The notes beneath the pieces were generated by a model, which saw only the letters and a list, made by a program, of their open reading frames with translations, ran no database searches and was not told the DNA's origin. A stretch of DNA of 64,000 nt from Ailurus styani. Its lineage: Eukaryota > Chordata > Mammalia > Carnivora > Ailuridae. Within the stretch, counting starts at the first letter, position 1; each line of letters starts with the position of its first letter. Positions 12,009 through 23,652 of this stretch are shown here, one piece after another. The stretch spans positions 412,462 through 476,461 of the forward strand of contig LNAC01000039.1 in NCBI GenBank assembly GCA_002007465.1, in the 5' to 3' direction. A program made the translations under genes and the position numbers.

Positions 12009-12177
12009 TTATTTTAAGATTTTATTCATTTGAAGAGAGAGTGAGCATGGGGTGGGGGAGAGTGGTGGTAGAGAGAAGCAGACCTCCCCCCCACACACAC
12101 ACTGAGCAGCAGACTCCCCTTCATCACAGACTGAGCCCCAGCCAGACACTCAACCATCTCAGCCACCCAGATGTCCC
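12009..12177 (-). mobile_element. Can-SINE, minus, old and diverged
   Basis: TTTATTTTAAGATTTTATTC at the tail side and CAGCCACCCAGATGTCCC at the head side. It is shorter and more diverged than the young copies and contains an ACACACACAC run. Confidence 0.8.
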
Positions 12178-12425
12178 AGTACAATACTCTAGAGAGCAAA
12201 CTGGCAATATCTGGTAGAATCAAAATTGTTTATATAACTTCCACTTCTAGGTGGATTTCCTAGGGCGTTATTTTTCAAACTGTGAGTTGTGGCCCACTAG
12301 TTCTTTATATTAACTTGGTGGGTTATAAGCAGCATTATTTTTTAATGAAATATTACAGAATAAAAATCATCAGAATGCATTTCATGTAGTAAAAGTAATT
12401 GTTTCATAAACTTTTTTGGGTCATG

Positions 12426-12427
<2 letters not shown>

Positions 12428-12471
<44 letters not shown>
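12428..12471. repeat. (TG)n microsatellite
   Basis: About 22 uninterrupted TG units. Confidence 0.97.
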
Positions 12472-12475
<4 letters not shown>

Positions 12476-12929
12476 AACCATACTGCAAAATGTTTTCTCA
12501 GTGTGGGTTATGGGCACATACATATACACAAAGAAAAATTTACAAAAATGTTTATTGCAGCATCATTTGTAATAGCAAAAAAATAGAAACAACCTAAATG
12601 TCTATTAACAAAAAAATGGTTAAATTATAGCATATTCTTAGGTGATACAGTTAAAATGAACAAATTTGAACTCCTTTATCAATCTGGATAACTTTTCTTT
12701 TAAAAAAGCCTACTATAATGTTGAATAATAAAGCAAGTTGCAGAGTGATCCATGCAGTATTATTTCATCTTTACTAATTTTTGAAAACTACCAATGATAT
12801 TGTCTAAGGATCTTCTATGTGTGGTAAAAATATAAAGACATGATAAACCCTAGTTCAAAATAGTGCTAGTCCTTGAGTAACTAGGAAGGCAAGGAAGAGA
12901 ATAGGAGGAGCATATAAGCTGTGTTGGAC

Positions 12930-13450
12930 CATTTTTTTCAAGTTATTTTGTGTCATTCTGTAGCATTCCATACCTTCCTGTTGATGTTTATTCTTAGGTA
13001 TTATAATTTTGGGCACTATTATGAATGAATTTTTTTCCTTTAGTTTTAACTAGTTCTTGCTACTATAAAGAAGAGTTACAGGTATGGGGGATAGATAGCT
13101 TTGACTCTTCTAAGATATATCTATTATTTCATTTTCTTTTCTTATAGAATGGACTAGATTTTCCTAAACAATGTTGAATAATGCCGTTGTCAGCAAGCAT
13201 CCCATCTTCTTATTTAATGAAAATGGCTTTAACGTTTCAAATTTAATGTTTGCTATTGCTTTTCAGTAAATAATCATCATGTTTAATTGCTTTCTTTTTC
13301 TTTTGCTCAGAGCTATTGTGGATGGCTGCTGGACTATATCAAAAGTCTTAAGCGTCTATTGACATAATTTGTATTTTTTGGCTTTATTTTATTGATAAAA
13401 TGAATTATATCTGTAGATGTTATGAAGTTGAACCATTCTCATATGCCAGG
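12930..13450 (-). mobile_element. L1 LINE ORF2 relic, reverse, highly diverged
   Basis: Reads in the order expected of reversed ORF2: TTCTTAGGTATTATAATTTTGGG (about 12992), then ATGTTGAATAATGCCGTTGTCAG (about 13171), then GATGTTATGAAGTTGAACCATTC (about 13415). Divergence is high. Confidence 0.6.
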
Positions 13451-14723
13451 GGTGGGGAAGACAAAACCCTTCTTATAATTTATAATTCCAGGAATTAGAA
13501 TAGTTTCACATACATCTAGGTCTGAAGACTCAATCCAAATGCCCAGGGGTATAGAATTAGGAGCAATTCCAACAAAGGTTTATGATTGATTTTATTGATC
13601 TAAACTATAATGTAACACTCTGATTTGCTAGATTGAGTCATTTGCCCAGCCCTTGAGCTGAGGGGTGAGGTGAGCCCTTAGGGGAAAGAGGACTTTAAGG
13701 AGCAAATCAAGGTGTTATTATGAAAAGAGATATTCATTGAGATCAGGTGAATTAACTTTTGTTCGTAAAACAGAGATACACCGTATGCAAACTCTGCTTT
13801 CCAGCATGAGGAATTTGTGCCATTATGTAAATGAACATGTTACATGTACTTCCTTCACTGAGAAACTCTGCTTCAAAAACAGTCACCTCTAGTAAATATT
13901 CATTTCTATATTTATTTCTTTCTAATTGAGAAATTATTTTCTTGTACTTGTTTACATGTTTCTTCTTGTTTCCTTTTCTCCTTCTGGAACTTCTGTCAGC
14001 TGTTAGTGCTTCTAAATTGATCTTTGTTTCATTTTTCTCTCAGCTGTTCCATCTCCTGGTTTGCTTTTTGTTATAAGATTTTTCTTGAACTTCCAGAATA
14101 TTGAGTTCTCAGGTGTGACTATCTTCTGTCACTGTTTTTTTTCTATTCAATTTTAAAAATTCGAAATCACGTTTTTAGTTCCAGAGAGCTTTTTTGTTTC
14201 CTGTTTGAATCTAATTGGTTTACATGAAAATTCTCTTCAGAGAATTTCAGTGGGAACCACATTTTCTTAAAAGTGTATCTTTCTTCCCTAGGTTACATTG
14301 TCCCTATGAGTTATTGTTGTTTTTCCTCCAGTCATGGTTTTTCTTCACTTAACAAGAATACAGACCTGGCTTTTCGTGTTTCTTGGGCAGAGGCAAATCT
14401 CTGAACTGTGGAAGGTATAGTTTCTGCTCTTCTGAGCTGGCTGTAAACAAACTTATCAAGCCATGACCCTTCTGGTAAGGGAGATAGGAGGACGGAGGGT
14501 TGCATGGCCAAGGAAAGAACCTCTCTGTATCTTCCTCTGTTCACTGAAGAATATATTCCCAAAGGTACCAAAAAAAAAAAAAAAAAAATGAAAGCACTTA
14601 GGAATAAAGCTTAATAAGAGGTATGCAAGACCTAAATGGAAGAAACAAAAGCTATACATTTTTAGCATAAAAGAAAAGTTGCATACATCTAAAAACATAT
14701 GTATAAAGTCTGTCCTGGGGTAT

Positions 14724-14727
<4 letters not shown>
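13451..14727. other. Intronic sequence without recognised features
   Basis: Mixed AT-rich sequence. Parts of 13900-14330 look like an old reversed L1 5' region (CAGAGAGCTTTTTTGTTTCC...), but I could not place it firmly. A poly-A run lies at 14571-14588. Open frames on the minus strand here are short and have no recognisable domain. Confidence 0.4.
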
Positions 14728-14775
<48 letters not shown>

Positions 14776-14780
14776 TGTTG
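14728..14780. repeat. (TG)n microsatellite
   Basis: About 24 TG units, with a TATG interruption near the 3' end. Confidence 0.96.
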
Positions 14781-15520
14781 TTGAAAATGGGATTTCTTTT
14801 GTCCTATTTTTATAATCTTTTTGAAATAGGATTGTTTTTATATAATTTTGTAACTAGCCACCTTACTAAATTCTTTTATTAATTTTAATAGTTTTTGATG
14901 CATTTGTGGCTTCCAAGGTATAAAATATTTTCACCTACAAATAATTTTGCCTCATCTATGATAATTTTAGGCACATCCAATGTTACTGCTTTTTCATTTA
15001 GTGAGTTCTTTCATTTCATTTCTGCCTTTCTTTCTTACCCATCTGGTAATCTTATAAATACTGATCTATATATTTTCTGGTTTATTTCTTTTAAGTCTTA
15101 AGTCATCTGAAATTTAATTCATAAATTTATGTAATATGAAGCTTTATTCTGAATTTTCTTGTACTCTGTGTCTTGTTTGAGCTCTTCCCATGATTTGTGA
15201 AACCACTTTTGTTATATAATGATTTCTTCTGTATAATACTTCTAGTATGTATGCTTCAGGACTCTCTAATTTTGCATAGTTTGTCCTGTTTTTTCTTCCA
15301 CCAATTGTTTTAAATTTTATATATTTGTAATACCTTTTAGTACCTAGAAGACAAATCTCCCTTTATTACATTCTAAAATATTTTTGTAGCAATTCTCATG
15401 TATTTTTCTGAATGAATTTAAAAAGAATTCCATTGGTATTTTGATAGAATTCAAGTTATTTTACTCATGGAATTCCTGTGATATAGTAATCCCAGTTTTG
15501 TAGTTCATAAATCAATACAA
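14781..15520 (-). mobile_element. L1 LINE ORF2 relics, reverse, highly diverged
   Basis: Reversed ORF2-like landmarks: TTGTAACTAGCCACCTTACT (about 14849), TTTGCCTCATCTATGATAATTT (about 14946) and ATTCCATTGGTATTTTGATAG (about 15427). The order implies at least two overlapping fragments rather than one continuous copy. Confidence 0.5.
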
Positions 15521-15842
15521 TAAATAGAAATTTTAATTTTCCTAATGAAGTCATAAATCTAATCATATCTATAAACTATTACTTCATATAGCTTCATCTA
15601 TTTTTTCATACTATTTAGCATTGAATTGATATAGTCATTGCAAATTATTTTAACAGCAACAGTTTAGTATCTATTCATAATAATTAAAAAATTTACCTCT
15701 GATATTTAATATTTTATAACTGGGTAGTAAGCAAATTTAGATCTATGATGGATTAGAAAGGCATTGTCAAAGAGGGGAAAAGTAATGTTACAGGTATATG
15801 TATTTTGAATAGTCTAATAGACTGTTAAGAGTAGTAATGGAT

Positions 15843-16037
15843 GGGGCGCCTGGGTGGCTCCGTGGGTTAAACCTCTGCTTTTGGCTCAGATCATGATCTC
15901 AGGGTCCTGGGATTGATCCCCACATTGGGCTCTCTGCTCAGAGGAGGGCCTGCTTCCCCCTTTCTCTCTGCCGGCCTATCTGCCTACTTGTGATCTCTCT
16001 CTGTCAAATAAATAAATAAAAATCTTAAAAAAAAAAA
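15843..16037 (+). mobile_element. Can-SINE, plus, young
   Basis: Full-length, from GGGGCGCCTGGGTGGCTCCG to a poly-A tail, with target-site duplication GAGTAGTAATGGA on both sides. Confidence 0.95.
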
Positions 16038-17284
16038 GAGTAGTAATGGAAAAAGCAGATAAATAATCTCATCACAGATTAAGAAATATAAGAATACCTG
16101 AAGGAACTCTTTGTTTATTCAACATATATTTTATATAAGTGGGCCTGTTTAATTAAATTCTGGGTAACCCTGAATCTACTTTTTAAAAATTATATTTCTT
16201 TAAAACTTAAAAAACTATCATGTCTGCACATACTTGGACAAGGCTAAAAAAATTACTTATTTTTTGACTCAGGAAGGAAGTGTCTGGTGTCCTGTAGTGT
16301 ATGGCCAGGCTGCTTTTGAAAGCCCAGTAGGTGGGATGCTGAGCAAAAACTGGCCAGAACTCAGAACTATAAACTTGACCAAGTCTCTCTCCTAATGAGC
16401 AATATATGATGTACTATTTAATACCCCTTAAAATATATATATATCTGAAGCTTTGGATATTCTTTTTTCCATATACTTTTTTCATTCTGTTTTCTGAAAT
16501 GGCATTTTTCACAGTCAGTAATTTTAATGGGTATAAGTGATTTAAAATGTTTTAAAATCACTTTATATTTTATATATTCAGGCCAATTATAAGCTTCATT
16601 AATTTTCTTAAAATTTGTTTCTTGTTTAAGTCAGATCACCAAAATATCTGAGAAATGTTGAATTTGGTACTTTGTTTTATTAGGAAATTAAAGGCGTGGT
16701 ATAAAATACTTGACTATCTTACAGATGATGCTGTAAAAGATATATGAGGCTCACCTAGGCTAAGTAAGTATATCTAAAAGAAAACAAACATAATTGTGTT
16801 GGAAAGTTGCCATGAGGAGGTAAAGCTTAAAAGTTCTTAGCACCAAGAAAAGTTCTGTAACTATATATTGTGATGAATGTTAACTAGACTTGTTAGTGAT
16901 CGTTTCACAATATATACAATTATTGAATCATTATTTTGTACACGTGAAGCCAATGTAATGTATGAGAATTATACCTCAATTTTAATAAAAGGAAAAAATC
17001 CAGTTATTAACAAATAAAAGAAATAAGTATCCAGGGGACACCCAGTTATAATTGAATTGCTAAGGAATGTTGGAGTCTAGCTTTGTTCAGTCCTCCCAAA
17101 GGACTTTTTTAAAGTTTCAAAGACGTGTTTGTACTAGAAAAAACAGTAGGCCATGAGACCTATGATCTGAGTTTTTTTGACATGTAAAATCCATGAGGAC
17201 AGGATCTGATCTTCCTTATCAATGTGTATATCTAGGTCCAAGCACCTAGTGTGGTATATAAGTCCCAGTAAATGTTTCTTGAGT
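16038..17284. other. Intronic sequence without recognised features
   Basis: AT-rich. A (TA)n-like stretch lies at 16434-16444. No gene, RNA gene or confidently named repeat was seen. Confidence 0.45.
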
Positions 17285-17360
17285 AAAGTAGCTGTGACCT
17301 TGGGCAATTAACTTTCCCTATGCCTCAGTTTCCTCATCTCTAAAATCATTAATTCCACCA
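17285..17360 (+). mobile_element. MIR SINE relic, plus
   Basis: CTGTGACCTTGGGCAATTAACTTTCCCTATGCCTCAGTTTCCTCATCTCTAAAATC follows the MIR core order (tRNA-derived mammalian-wide SINE). It is old and truncated. Confidence 0.75.
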
Positions 17361-17428
17361 ACTTGTTGCTTATCTGCTGTGGATCAAACACGGTGGATAC
17401 TGAGCATATAGCAGAAAATGAGATATAT

Positions 17429-17632
17429 GGGCGCCTGGGTGGCTCAGTGGGTTAATGCCTCTGCTTTCGGCTCGGGTCATGATCTCGGGGTCCTGGGGTC
17501 GAGGCCCGCATCGGGCTCCCTGCTCGCGGGGAGCCTGCTTCCCCCTCTCTCTCTCTGCCTGCCTCTCTGCCGCCTTGTGATCTCTCTCCCTCTGTGAAAT
17601 AAATAAATAAAATCTTTAAAAAAAAAAAAAAG
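17429..17632 (+). mobile_element. Can-SINE, plus, young, GC-rich head
   Basis: Full-length. The body retains unmutated CpGs (CTCGGGTCATG, CCGCATCGGG), suggesting recent insertion. Target site AGAAAATGAGATATAT lies at 17413 and again at about 17635. Confidence 0.95.
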
Positions 17633-18597
17633 AAAGAAAATGAGATATATAAGGGTTTTCCCATTCTGGAACAAACATTTTAGAGTTTGAGGCAGATAGA
17701 GAAACAGATATATAAATAAATGCATAATGTAAAGTCAGGTAGTAGTAATTGCTGTGAAGAAAAATGCAGCAGGGTAAGGTGCCAGAGGACAACAATAGGA
17801 CTGGTTTAGGTCAAGTGTTCTCCAAATGCCTTGTGGAGATGACATCTGAGCAGAGACCTGAATGAAGAGATAGAACAAGGCTTGTATAGCTCCGGGGAAA
17901 GTGATTTCTATTCAAAAGGCAAGACCTATGCAAAGACTCTGAAGCAGTAATGAATAGAGCCTGTTTGAGGGGCTGAAGGCTGGCTAGTAGGGAATGAAGC
18001 AACTGATGGGAGAAGTAGAAGATGAGGGCTGAGAAATTAGTAGAGGATGGATTGTATAGGGCAGCGGAGGTCATGTTGTTTATGAAGTTTGGAAGACAGG
18101 CTTTGGTGAGGCAGGAACAGAAGCAGAGAGACTGGTTTGGGGGCTACTACAATAATGCAGGCAGGTGAGAGGTGATGAGGACTTGAGTAGGAACATGGAC
18201 TTGGAAAGAAGGTGTCAATTCTAAATATAATTTGAATGGGCCCACAAGAACTTTTGTTCCACTGGGTATGAGGCATGAGAGAAAGAGAGGAATTAGGGTG
18301 ACTCCTTATTTCTGGTGTGAGCAGTTGGGTGGAAGAGGGTAGAGTTTGCTGAGATGAGGATGGGGGCAAGCAGAGTTGGAGAGTCAGGAGTAGTTTTGGA
18401 CATACTAATTTTGACCTGACTCTAGAGCAGAGATGTCACATGGATATTTGGGTGATCCTTTCTGAAGTTCAAAGTAATGGTAGTGACTGGAAATCTAAAT
18501 TTGGGAGCCATCAATGTCCTGATGGAAAGCCATGGGGATGGGTGGCAGCACTTTGAGGACAAAAATTTAAAAGTTGAGATTAGAAGGTACAGCTAAG

Positions 18598-18810
18598 GGC
18601 TCCTGTGTGGCTCAGTCGGTTGAGGATCCAACTCTTGGTTTTGGCTCAGGTCGTCATCTTGGGGTCATCAGGTCCAGTCACTTGTCAGGCTCCACACTCA
18701 GTGTGGAGTCTGCTTGTACCTCTCCTCTATTCCTCCCCCACTTGTGCTCTCCTTTCTCTCTCTCTCTCTAATAAATAAGTAAATAAAATCTTAAAAAAGA
18801 AGAAGAAGAA
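18598..18810 (+). mobile_element. Can-SINE, plus, older type
   Basis: Head GGGCTCCTGTGTGGCTCAGTC, older-type GATCCAACTCTTGG motif, (GAA)n at the end of the tail. Target-site duplication AGAAGGTACAGCTAAG at 18582 and 18809. Confidence 0.93.
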
Positions 18811-18826
18811 GAAGGTACAGCTAAGA

Positions 18827-18855
18827 AAGAGTGGGCTTTAAAAAAAAGAGTGGGC
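18827..18855 (+). mobile_element. Candidate tail-only retroinsertion
   Basis: AAGAGTGGGC (18827-18836), then TTTAAAAAA (18837-18845), then AAGAGTGGGC again (18846-18855). The insert matches the last bases of a Can-SINE (CTTTAAAAAA) with the body absent. Simple slippage is an alternative. Confidence 0.5.
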
Positions 18856-18902
18856 AGGGGGAGGAAAATGAGGAGAGTGGTTCATCAAAAGCCTTGTCTC
18901 AG

Positions 18903-19118
18903 GGCGCCTGAGTGGCTCAGTGGGTTAAAGCCTCTGCCTTCGGCTCAGGTCATGATCCCAGGGTCCTGGGATTGAGGCCCGCATCGGGCTCTCTGCTCAG
19001 CGGGGAGCCTGCTTCCTCCTCTCTCCTCTCTCTGCCTGCCTCTCTGCCTACTTGTAATCTCTCTCTCTCTCTCTGTCAAATAAATAAATACTAAAATCTT
19101 TAAAAAAAAAAAAAAAAA
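18903..19118 (+). mobile_element. Can-SINE, plus, young
   Basis: Full-length with a 17-A tail. Target-site duplication GCCTTGTCTCAG at 18891 and 19119. It splits the L2. Confidence 0.95.
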
Positions 19119-19395
19119 GCCTTGTCTCAGAGACCATGATTAATTGTGTTGATAACACTGCAGAGAAGGTCAAATGAGAAGCAGCTGTTTGGTTTGGCAG
19201 GATAGAGGTCAGTGGTGACTTTAACAAAGGGGTATTTCTAGTGCTTATAGGTTAAAGAGTCAGATTAGATGACTAGTTCCTTATCTAGTAAGAAAAGTTA
19301 CTTCACTATTCATTCTTCTGTACATGTTACACAGTCTTTTGTTCTTAAATTGGGGGTGGGGAGAGACTGAAAGCAAAACAAAGTATTATCATTTA

Positions 19396-19595
19396 TTTTT
19401 TTTAAAGATTTTATTTATTTATTTCACAGAGGGAGAGAGATCACAAGGAGGCAGAGAGGCAGGCAGAGAGAGAGAGAGGGGAAGCAGGCTCCTCGCTGAG
19501 GAGGGAGCCCTATGCGGGCCTCGATCCCAGGACCCTGAGATCATGACCTGAGCTGAAAGCAGAGGCTTTAACCCACTGAGCCACCCAGGCGCCCC
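19396..19595 (-). mobile_element. Can-SINE, minus, young
   Basis: T7 then AAAGATTTTATTTATTTATTTC, end CACCCAGGCGCCCC. Perfect target site AAAGTATTATCATTTA at 19380 and 19596. Confidence 0.95.
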
Positions 19596-19739
19596 AAAGT
19601 ATTATCATTTAAAAGGTCACTGGACTAGATCATTTTTTTCCAGATCCTGCATTTTCAGATTTTTGGTGTTGATATTTAAATTTTTTTCGAATCATATATG
19701 TTTATATATAATTTTCATGTAAAAAAAATTTTATCTGTA

Positions 19740-19935
19740 GGGCGCCTGGGTGGCTCAGTTGGTTAAGCATCTGCCTTCTGCTCAGGTTATGATCCTGGGG
19801 TCCTGGGATCCAGTCCCGCATCAGACTCTCTGCTCAACAGGAAGCCTGCTTCTCCCTCTCCCGCTCCTCTTGCTTGTGTTCCCTCTCTCACTGTCTCTCT
19901 CTCTGTCAAATGAGTAAATAAAATCTTTTTAAAAA
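19740..19935 (+). mobile_element. Can-SINE, plus, intermediate age
   Basis: GGGCGCCTGGGTGGCTCAGTTGGTTAAGC head, CTCCCTCTCCCGCTCCTCTTGC body, AAATGAGTAAATAAAATC tail. I saw no clean target-site duplication. Confidence 0.9.
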
Positions 19936-20960
19936 GTAGCTCTATTTTATATGCTTACCAACTATCTATTCCTATTTAGCATATATTCCAATATATAAAC
20001 ACATTCCTTTCTCCAACCCCCTAGTTTGTATGCAATTCATAACAAATATAAATTCATTTTTTTATCAAGGATGGCATACTACAACATACTCTTTTGTCTC
20101 TTGGTTCTTTCTCAGTTTGTTTGTTTGTTTGTTTTTTAAGACTTATTTATCTGAGAGAGTGTAGGTGTGTGCATGTGTGTGTGAGTGAAGGAGGGGCAGA
20201 GGGAGAGGGAGAAAAGCAGTCTCCCCACTGAACTGGGAGCCTTCAGGGGGTTCCATCCCAGGACCCTGAGATCATGACCAGAATGGAAATCAAGAGTGGA
20301 TACCCAGCTGACTGAGCCACCCAGGCACCCCTTGGTTTGTTTATTTTTTAAACAAACTTTTCTTGTAGAAGCAATACATGAGCATTATTAAAACTTAAAA
20401 ATGTACCACAAGCCAAAAAAGGGAAAGGATCATACTCTTATCAGAGTACCAATGTGAAAACTTTAGTTATGTAGTTTTCTGGATCTTTTTTCTATCTCTG
20501 TGTGTGTGTTTGCATAAGTATGTATCTGCCAAAATGTACAGTTCTTTTACAATCTGCTATTTTTTCAGTCAGTAATACCCAGTAGTCCTAAGGTAATACA
20601 GTCTACTTATTTATTGTCTTATAGTGGTTCCCTTGAAATCCTACCATGCTTACATAAATTAACAAAATGTTCAGTTGGTCCTCAACTTAACTAAGACCAG
20701 TATTAAGCAGTTACACACAGGTGTACCCATACTGTTTATTTTACTGACCATTCCATTTGGTTGGTACCCATGGTGTAATAGTTGTTAAATATTTTTAGTA
20801 TTACTTCTGTTGATTCATTTCATCAAACAATAATACATAGAATATTTGAAGGCCTAGAAACATTCTTCTTCAAGCATATAGGCTATGCTTCAATTTGTGC
20901 TTTTTAACTTCATAAATTAGTAGTAGTAGTACTAGTGGTAGTGTCAGTCATTGTTACCTA
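19936..20960 (-). mobile_element. Probable L1 3'UTR relic, reverse
   Basis: Reversed L1M 3'UTR-like wording (AGCAATACATGAGCATTATT at 20371, TTTTACAATCTGCTATTTTTTCAG at 20546). A SINE sits inside it. Assignment is tentative. Confidence 0.4.
20132..20331 (-). mobile_element. Can-SINE, minus, older type
   Basis: (TTTG)n and T-tract at the tail side, GTGTAGGTGTGTGCATG body, end CACCCAGGCACCCC. Confidence 0.9.
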
Positions 20961-21391
20961 CATATTTACCAAACTATATACTCATTATTCTTGGATGTCT
21001 GAATAATTTCATTCTGTATTTTCCTTTTCCCCCAATATATGTCTTTTAAATTTTTCTATAGAAACATCTGTTTATGGCAAATTCTATTGTTTTTATCTGA
21101 ATCAATCTTTATTCTACTCTCGTTCCTAAAATCTAGTTTCACATGACATGCATTTCTAAGTTAACAGATATTTTCTTACAGTATTTCAAGATATTATTAT
21201 GATTCTTGGTTTCCATTATTGCAGGTGAAGGTGTTTGCCATCACCTTAATAGCTATTTTCTTTTGCAAGCGATCTTTTTACTCTCTCTCTTCCTCTCTCT
21301 ATATATGTTTAAATCTTTTCCCTTCTGGAAAGTTTTCAGACATCATCTCTTCAAATAATGCCTCTCTCTGTCTCTGTCTCTCTCTCTCTCT

Positions 21392-21393
21392 CT

Positions 21394-21427
<34 letters not shown>
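21392..21427. repeat. (CT)n followed by (AC)n microsatellite
   Basis: A CT-rich run (about 21360-21391) passes into about 15 AC units. Confidence 0.95.
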
Positions 21428-21428
<1 letters not shown>

Positions 21429-21637
21429 AGTATGTTAGACATTCTTACTTTACTACGGATATTTCCTAACTTTTTACATTTTTAAATCTTATCTGTCTAT
21501 ACTGTTTCATGTGATTTCTTTAGATATATTTTCCAATTCACTAGTCCTGCCTTTAGCTGTGTCTAAATTGCTGTTTAGTAATTCCACTGAGTTTTAAATC
21601 TCAACAATATCATTTTAATATCAAATAGCTCTATTGC

Positions 21638-21818
21638 GGGGCACCTGGGTGTCTCAGTCATGAAGTGTCTGCCTTTGACTCACGTCATGATCCCAGTGTC
21701 CTAGGATTGAGCCCCACATTGGGCTCCCTGCTCAGCGGGAAGCCTGCTTCTCCCTCTCCCACTCCCCCTGCTTATGTTCCCTCTCTTGCTGAGTTTCTCT
21801 CTGTCAAAAAAAAAAAAA
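21638..21818 (+). mobile_element. Can-SINE, plus, slightly truncated tail
   Basis: GGGGCACCTGGGTGTCTCAGTC head. The tail goes straight from TCTGTC to poly-A with no AAATAAATAAA motif. Flanks AGCTCTATTG and AGTTCTGTTG look like a decayed target-site duplication. Confidence 0.9.
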
Positions 21819-22499
21819 GTTCTGTTGAATTTCATATTTTCAAATGTGCCTGGGTATTTTTGCTGGTCTCTTATTGGTTGTTATTCATTTATGTGACTTC
21901 ATCTATTTCTTTAAAAACTTTGTCTCTTTGTCTCTAGCTATTTTATGGTTTGTTCTTGACAATTCAAATAACTATTTTAGAAGTCTTAAGCTGTAGTTTG
22001 TTGTTTCTGCTGACCCTCACCTTATAATAGTTTATTTTTTAGTGTCTCATGATCTTTGATTATGAGCTCGTACATATTTGATTATAATTTGTGGAAATAG
22101 TGCTGGCCTAAGTTGAGAAGAGTTTTCTTTTGAAAGAACTGTGTTTGCTTCTGCCTGGAAATAGGAGTTTCCATAGCCTTGTGTAACTAATTTCATGGAT
22201 CTCTTCCTTGGTGTGGAAGTAAGTCTAAATGCTGCTGGCCCCATGACTCAGTCTAGTCATCTGTTAGAGTACTAACATTATCATTCACCATTAGGGTACC
22301 CCTGTCTCTCCTTCCTCTAATTCTACCTATAGGTTTATTTGAGGGGGCTAATACCATTACTTACTGCAAGCCTAGCAGTGCATGGAAATGTGTGTTTTCA
22401 GTACCTGGTGTTCTTTAGGTACTTAGTTGGTCATACTGATGTTCTCTTCAGATATTTCTTATTTTTTTAAGTTATTCATTGAGCTTTTTTTTTTATTTT

Positions 22500-22713
22500 T
22501 AATTTTTAAAAAGATTTTATTTATTTCTTTATTTGGGGGAGAGAGAGAGAGAGAACATGTGAGCACAAGTGGGAGTGGGAAGGGGCAGAGGGAGAGGGAG
22601 AAGCAGACCCCCCACTGAGCAGGGAGCCTGACTTAGGGCTTGATCCCAGGACCCCAAGATCATGACCTGAGCTAAAGGCAGATGGTTAACTGATTGAGCT
22701 ACCCCGATGCCCC
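22500..22713 (-). mobile_element. Can-SINE, minus, older type
   Basis: AAAAAGATTTTATTTATTTC tail side, GAGAGAACATGTGAGC body, degraded head end GAGCTACCCCGATGCCCC. Confidence 0.88.
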
Positions 22714-23439
22714 TCGTTGCGTGTTTGGTTTCAATTACTAATTTTTTTCTATTTCTAAATATTTTATTTATTTATTTATTTTTTAATCTGCTTGGTGGTG
22801 TCTAGTCTTTTGCTCCTGACCATATGTTGAAACACTTGTTATTTCTTTAAATTAATGGTTCTCAACCATCACTGTACCATCACAAAAAAGGTGTTTGGAA
22901 ATTTGGGAGTTGGGCAGAATTTGGTCATTTCCCTTACAAATGATGATCAGTGATAAGAAAGGATAGTTACTGTTATGTAGGAATGCTAGATAATTTCAGT
23001 GTATGACACAGTATCACAAAACTCACACATTGTGCTGTCTACATTTTGACTTTTGAATATTCATGCTAGTACTCATATTAGTAAAAAAGCTGTTTAGAAA
23101 TATGAGAGCCTCTAAATTCTATTTTCCATTTAAGTACAAATACTTTGTGGCCTTTTATAATATATATCAAATTTTATTGAAATAAAACTATACTGTAAAC
23201 TGAGGGAAGGTTATACTTTGTTTTTGATTTTTTTTTAATACTTTGTTTAAAATGCCATTGTTAGTATTTGAGTGGCCAATAAAGGACATTAATATCAGTG
23301 TGCATTTTTAGTTGGCAAATGTAAACATGTTGCAGAGCAGATTTGAGACTTATTTTAACAGATTTAAATTCAAATATCAAGTTAGCATATACACATGAAT
23401 AAGGTTTATTTTAAAATATTTCATATTATGAACAATTTT
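22714..23439. other. Intronic sequence, possible DNA-transposon scrap
   Basis: Starts with a GGTTCTCAACCATCACTG stretch (22857) that recalls MER5/Charlie-type hAT ends, but too little matches to call it. The remainder is unassigned AT-rich sequence. Confidence 0.35.
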
Positions 23440-23453
23440 CCATTATCTTTTTT

Positions 23454-23652
23454 TTTAAAGATTATTTATTTGACAGAGAGAGAGATCACAAGCAGACAGA
23501 GAGGCAGGCAGAAAGAGAGACAGAAAGAGAGAGAGGAGGAAGCAGGCTCCCGGCTGAGCACGGAGTCCCATGCAGGCCTCAATCCCAGGACCCTGAGATC
23601 ATGACCTGAGCTGAAGGCAGAGGCTTTAACCCACTGAGCCACTCAGGCGCCC
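23454..23652 (-). mobile_element. Can-SINE, minus
   Basis: T-tract, GAGAGAGAGATCACAAGCAG motif, end CCACTCAGGCGCCC. Target site CCATTATCTTTTTT / CCATAATCTTTTTT on the two sides. Confidence 0.95.

Larger units (their letters stand above)
9930..12800 (+). mobile_element. L1 LINE, ORF2 3' part and 3'UTR, plus orientation, decayed
   Basis: Sense-orientation landmarks are AGGAATAAATCTAACAAA (about 10104), AATTCCATTCAGAGTTCC (10280), TTAGGTCTGGGCAA (10817) and AATATCCAAAATATACAAAGG (11774). The 3'UTR-type stretch GCAGCATCATTTGTAATAGC lies at 12558. SINEs and an inverted duplication interrupt it. All frames are broken. Confidence 0.75.
17780..19290 (-). mobile_element. L2 LINE, reverse orientation, interrupted by SINEs
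   Basis: Follows the reversed L2 ORF2 order: GACATCTGAGCAGAGACCTGAATGAAG (17838), AGACTCTGAAGCAG (17934), GGGCTACTACAATAATGCAGG (18140), AGTTTTGGACATACTAATTTTGA (18392), GATATTTGGGTGATC (18442) and AATTTGGGAGCCATCAATG (18498). It continues after two SINEs at 19140-19290. L2 has long been inactive. Open frames on the minus strand here (17811-18369) are remnants of its reverse-transcriptase region. Confidence 0.85.
20961..22460 (-). mobile_element. L1 5'UTR/ORF1-side relic, reverse
   Basis: TTTAGATATATTTTCCAATTCACTAGTCCTGCC (about 21520), CTGTTTAGTAATTCCACTGAGTTTTAAAT (about 21572) and the GACCCTCACCTTATAATAG region (22011) read like the 5' region of L1M in reverse. A SINE lies at 21638 and a CA repeat at 21392. 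Open frames here are fragmentary. Confidence 0.5.

Noticed and set aside
12240..12430. CAAACTGTGAGTTGTGGCCCACTAG stretch resembling a dispersed mammalian repeat
   Set aside because: The family could not be named with confidence, so it was left within the surrounding L1 interval.
22851..23120. Possible MER5/Charlie DNA transposon
   Set aside because: Only the opening GGTTCTCAACC stretch fits; no terminal inverted repeat pair or 8-bp duplication was seen.
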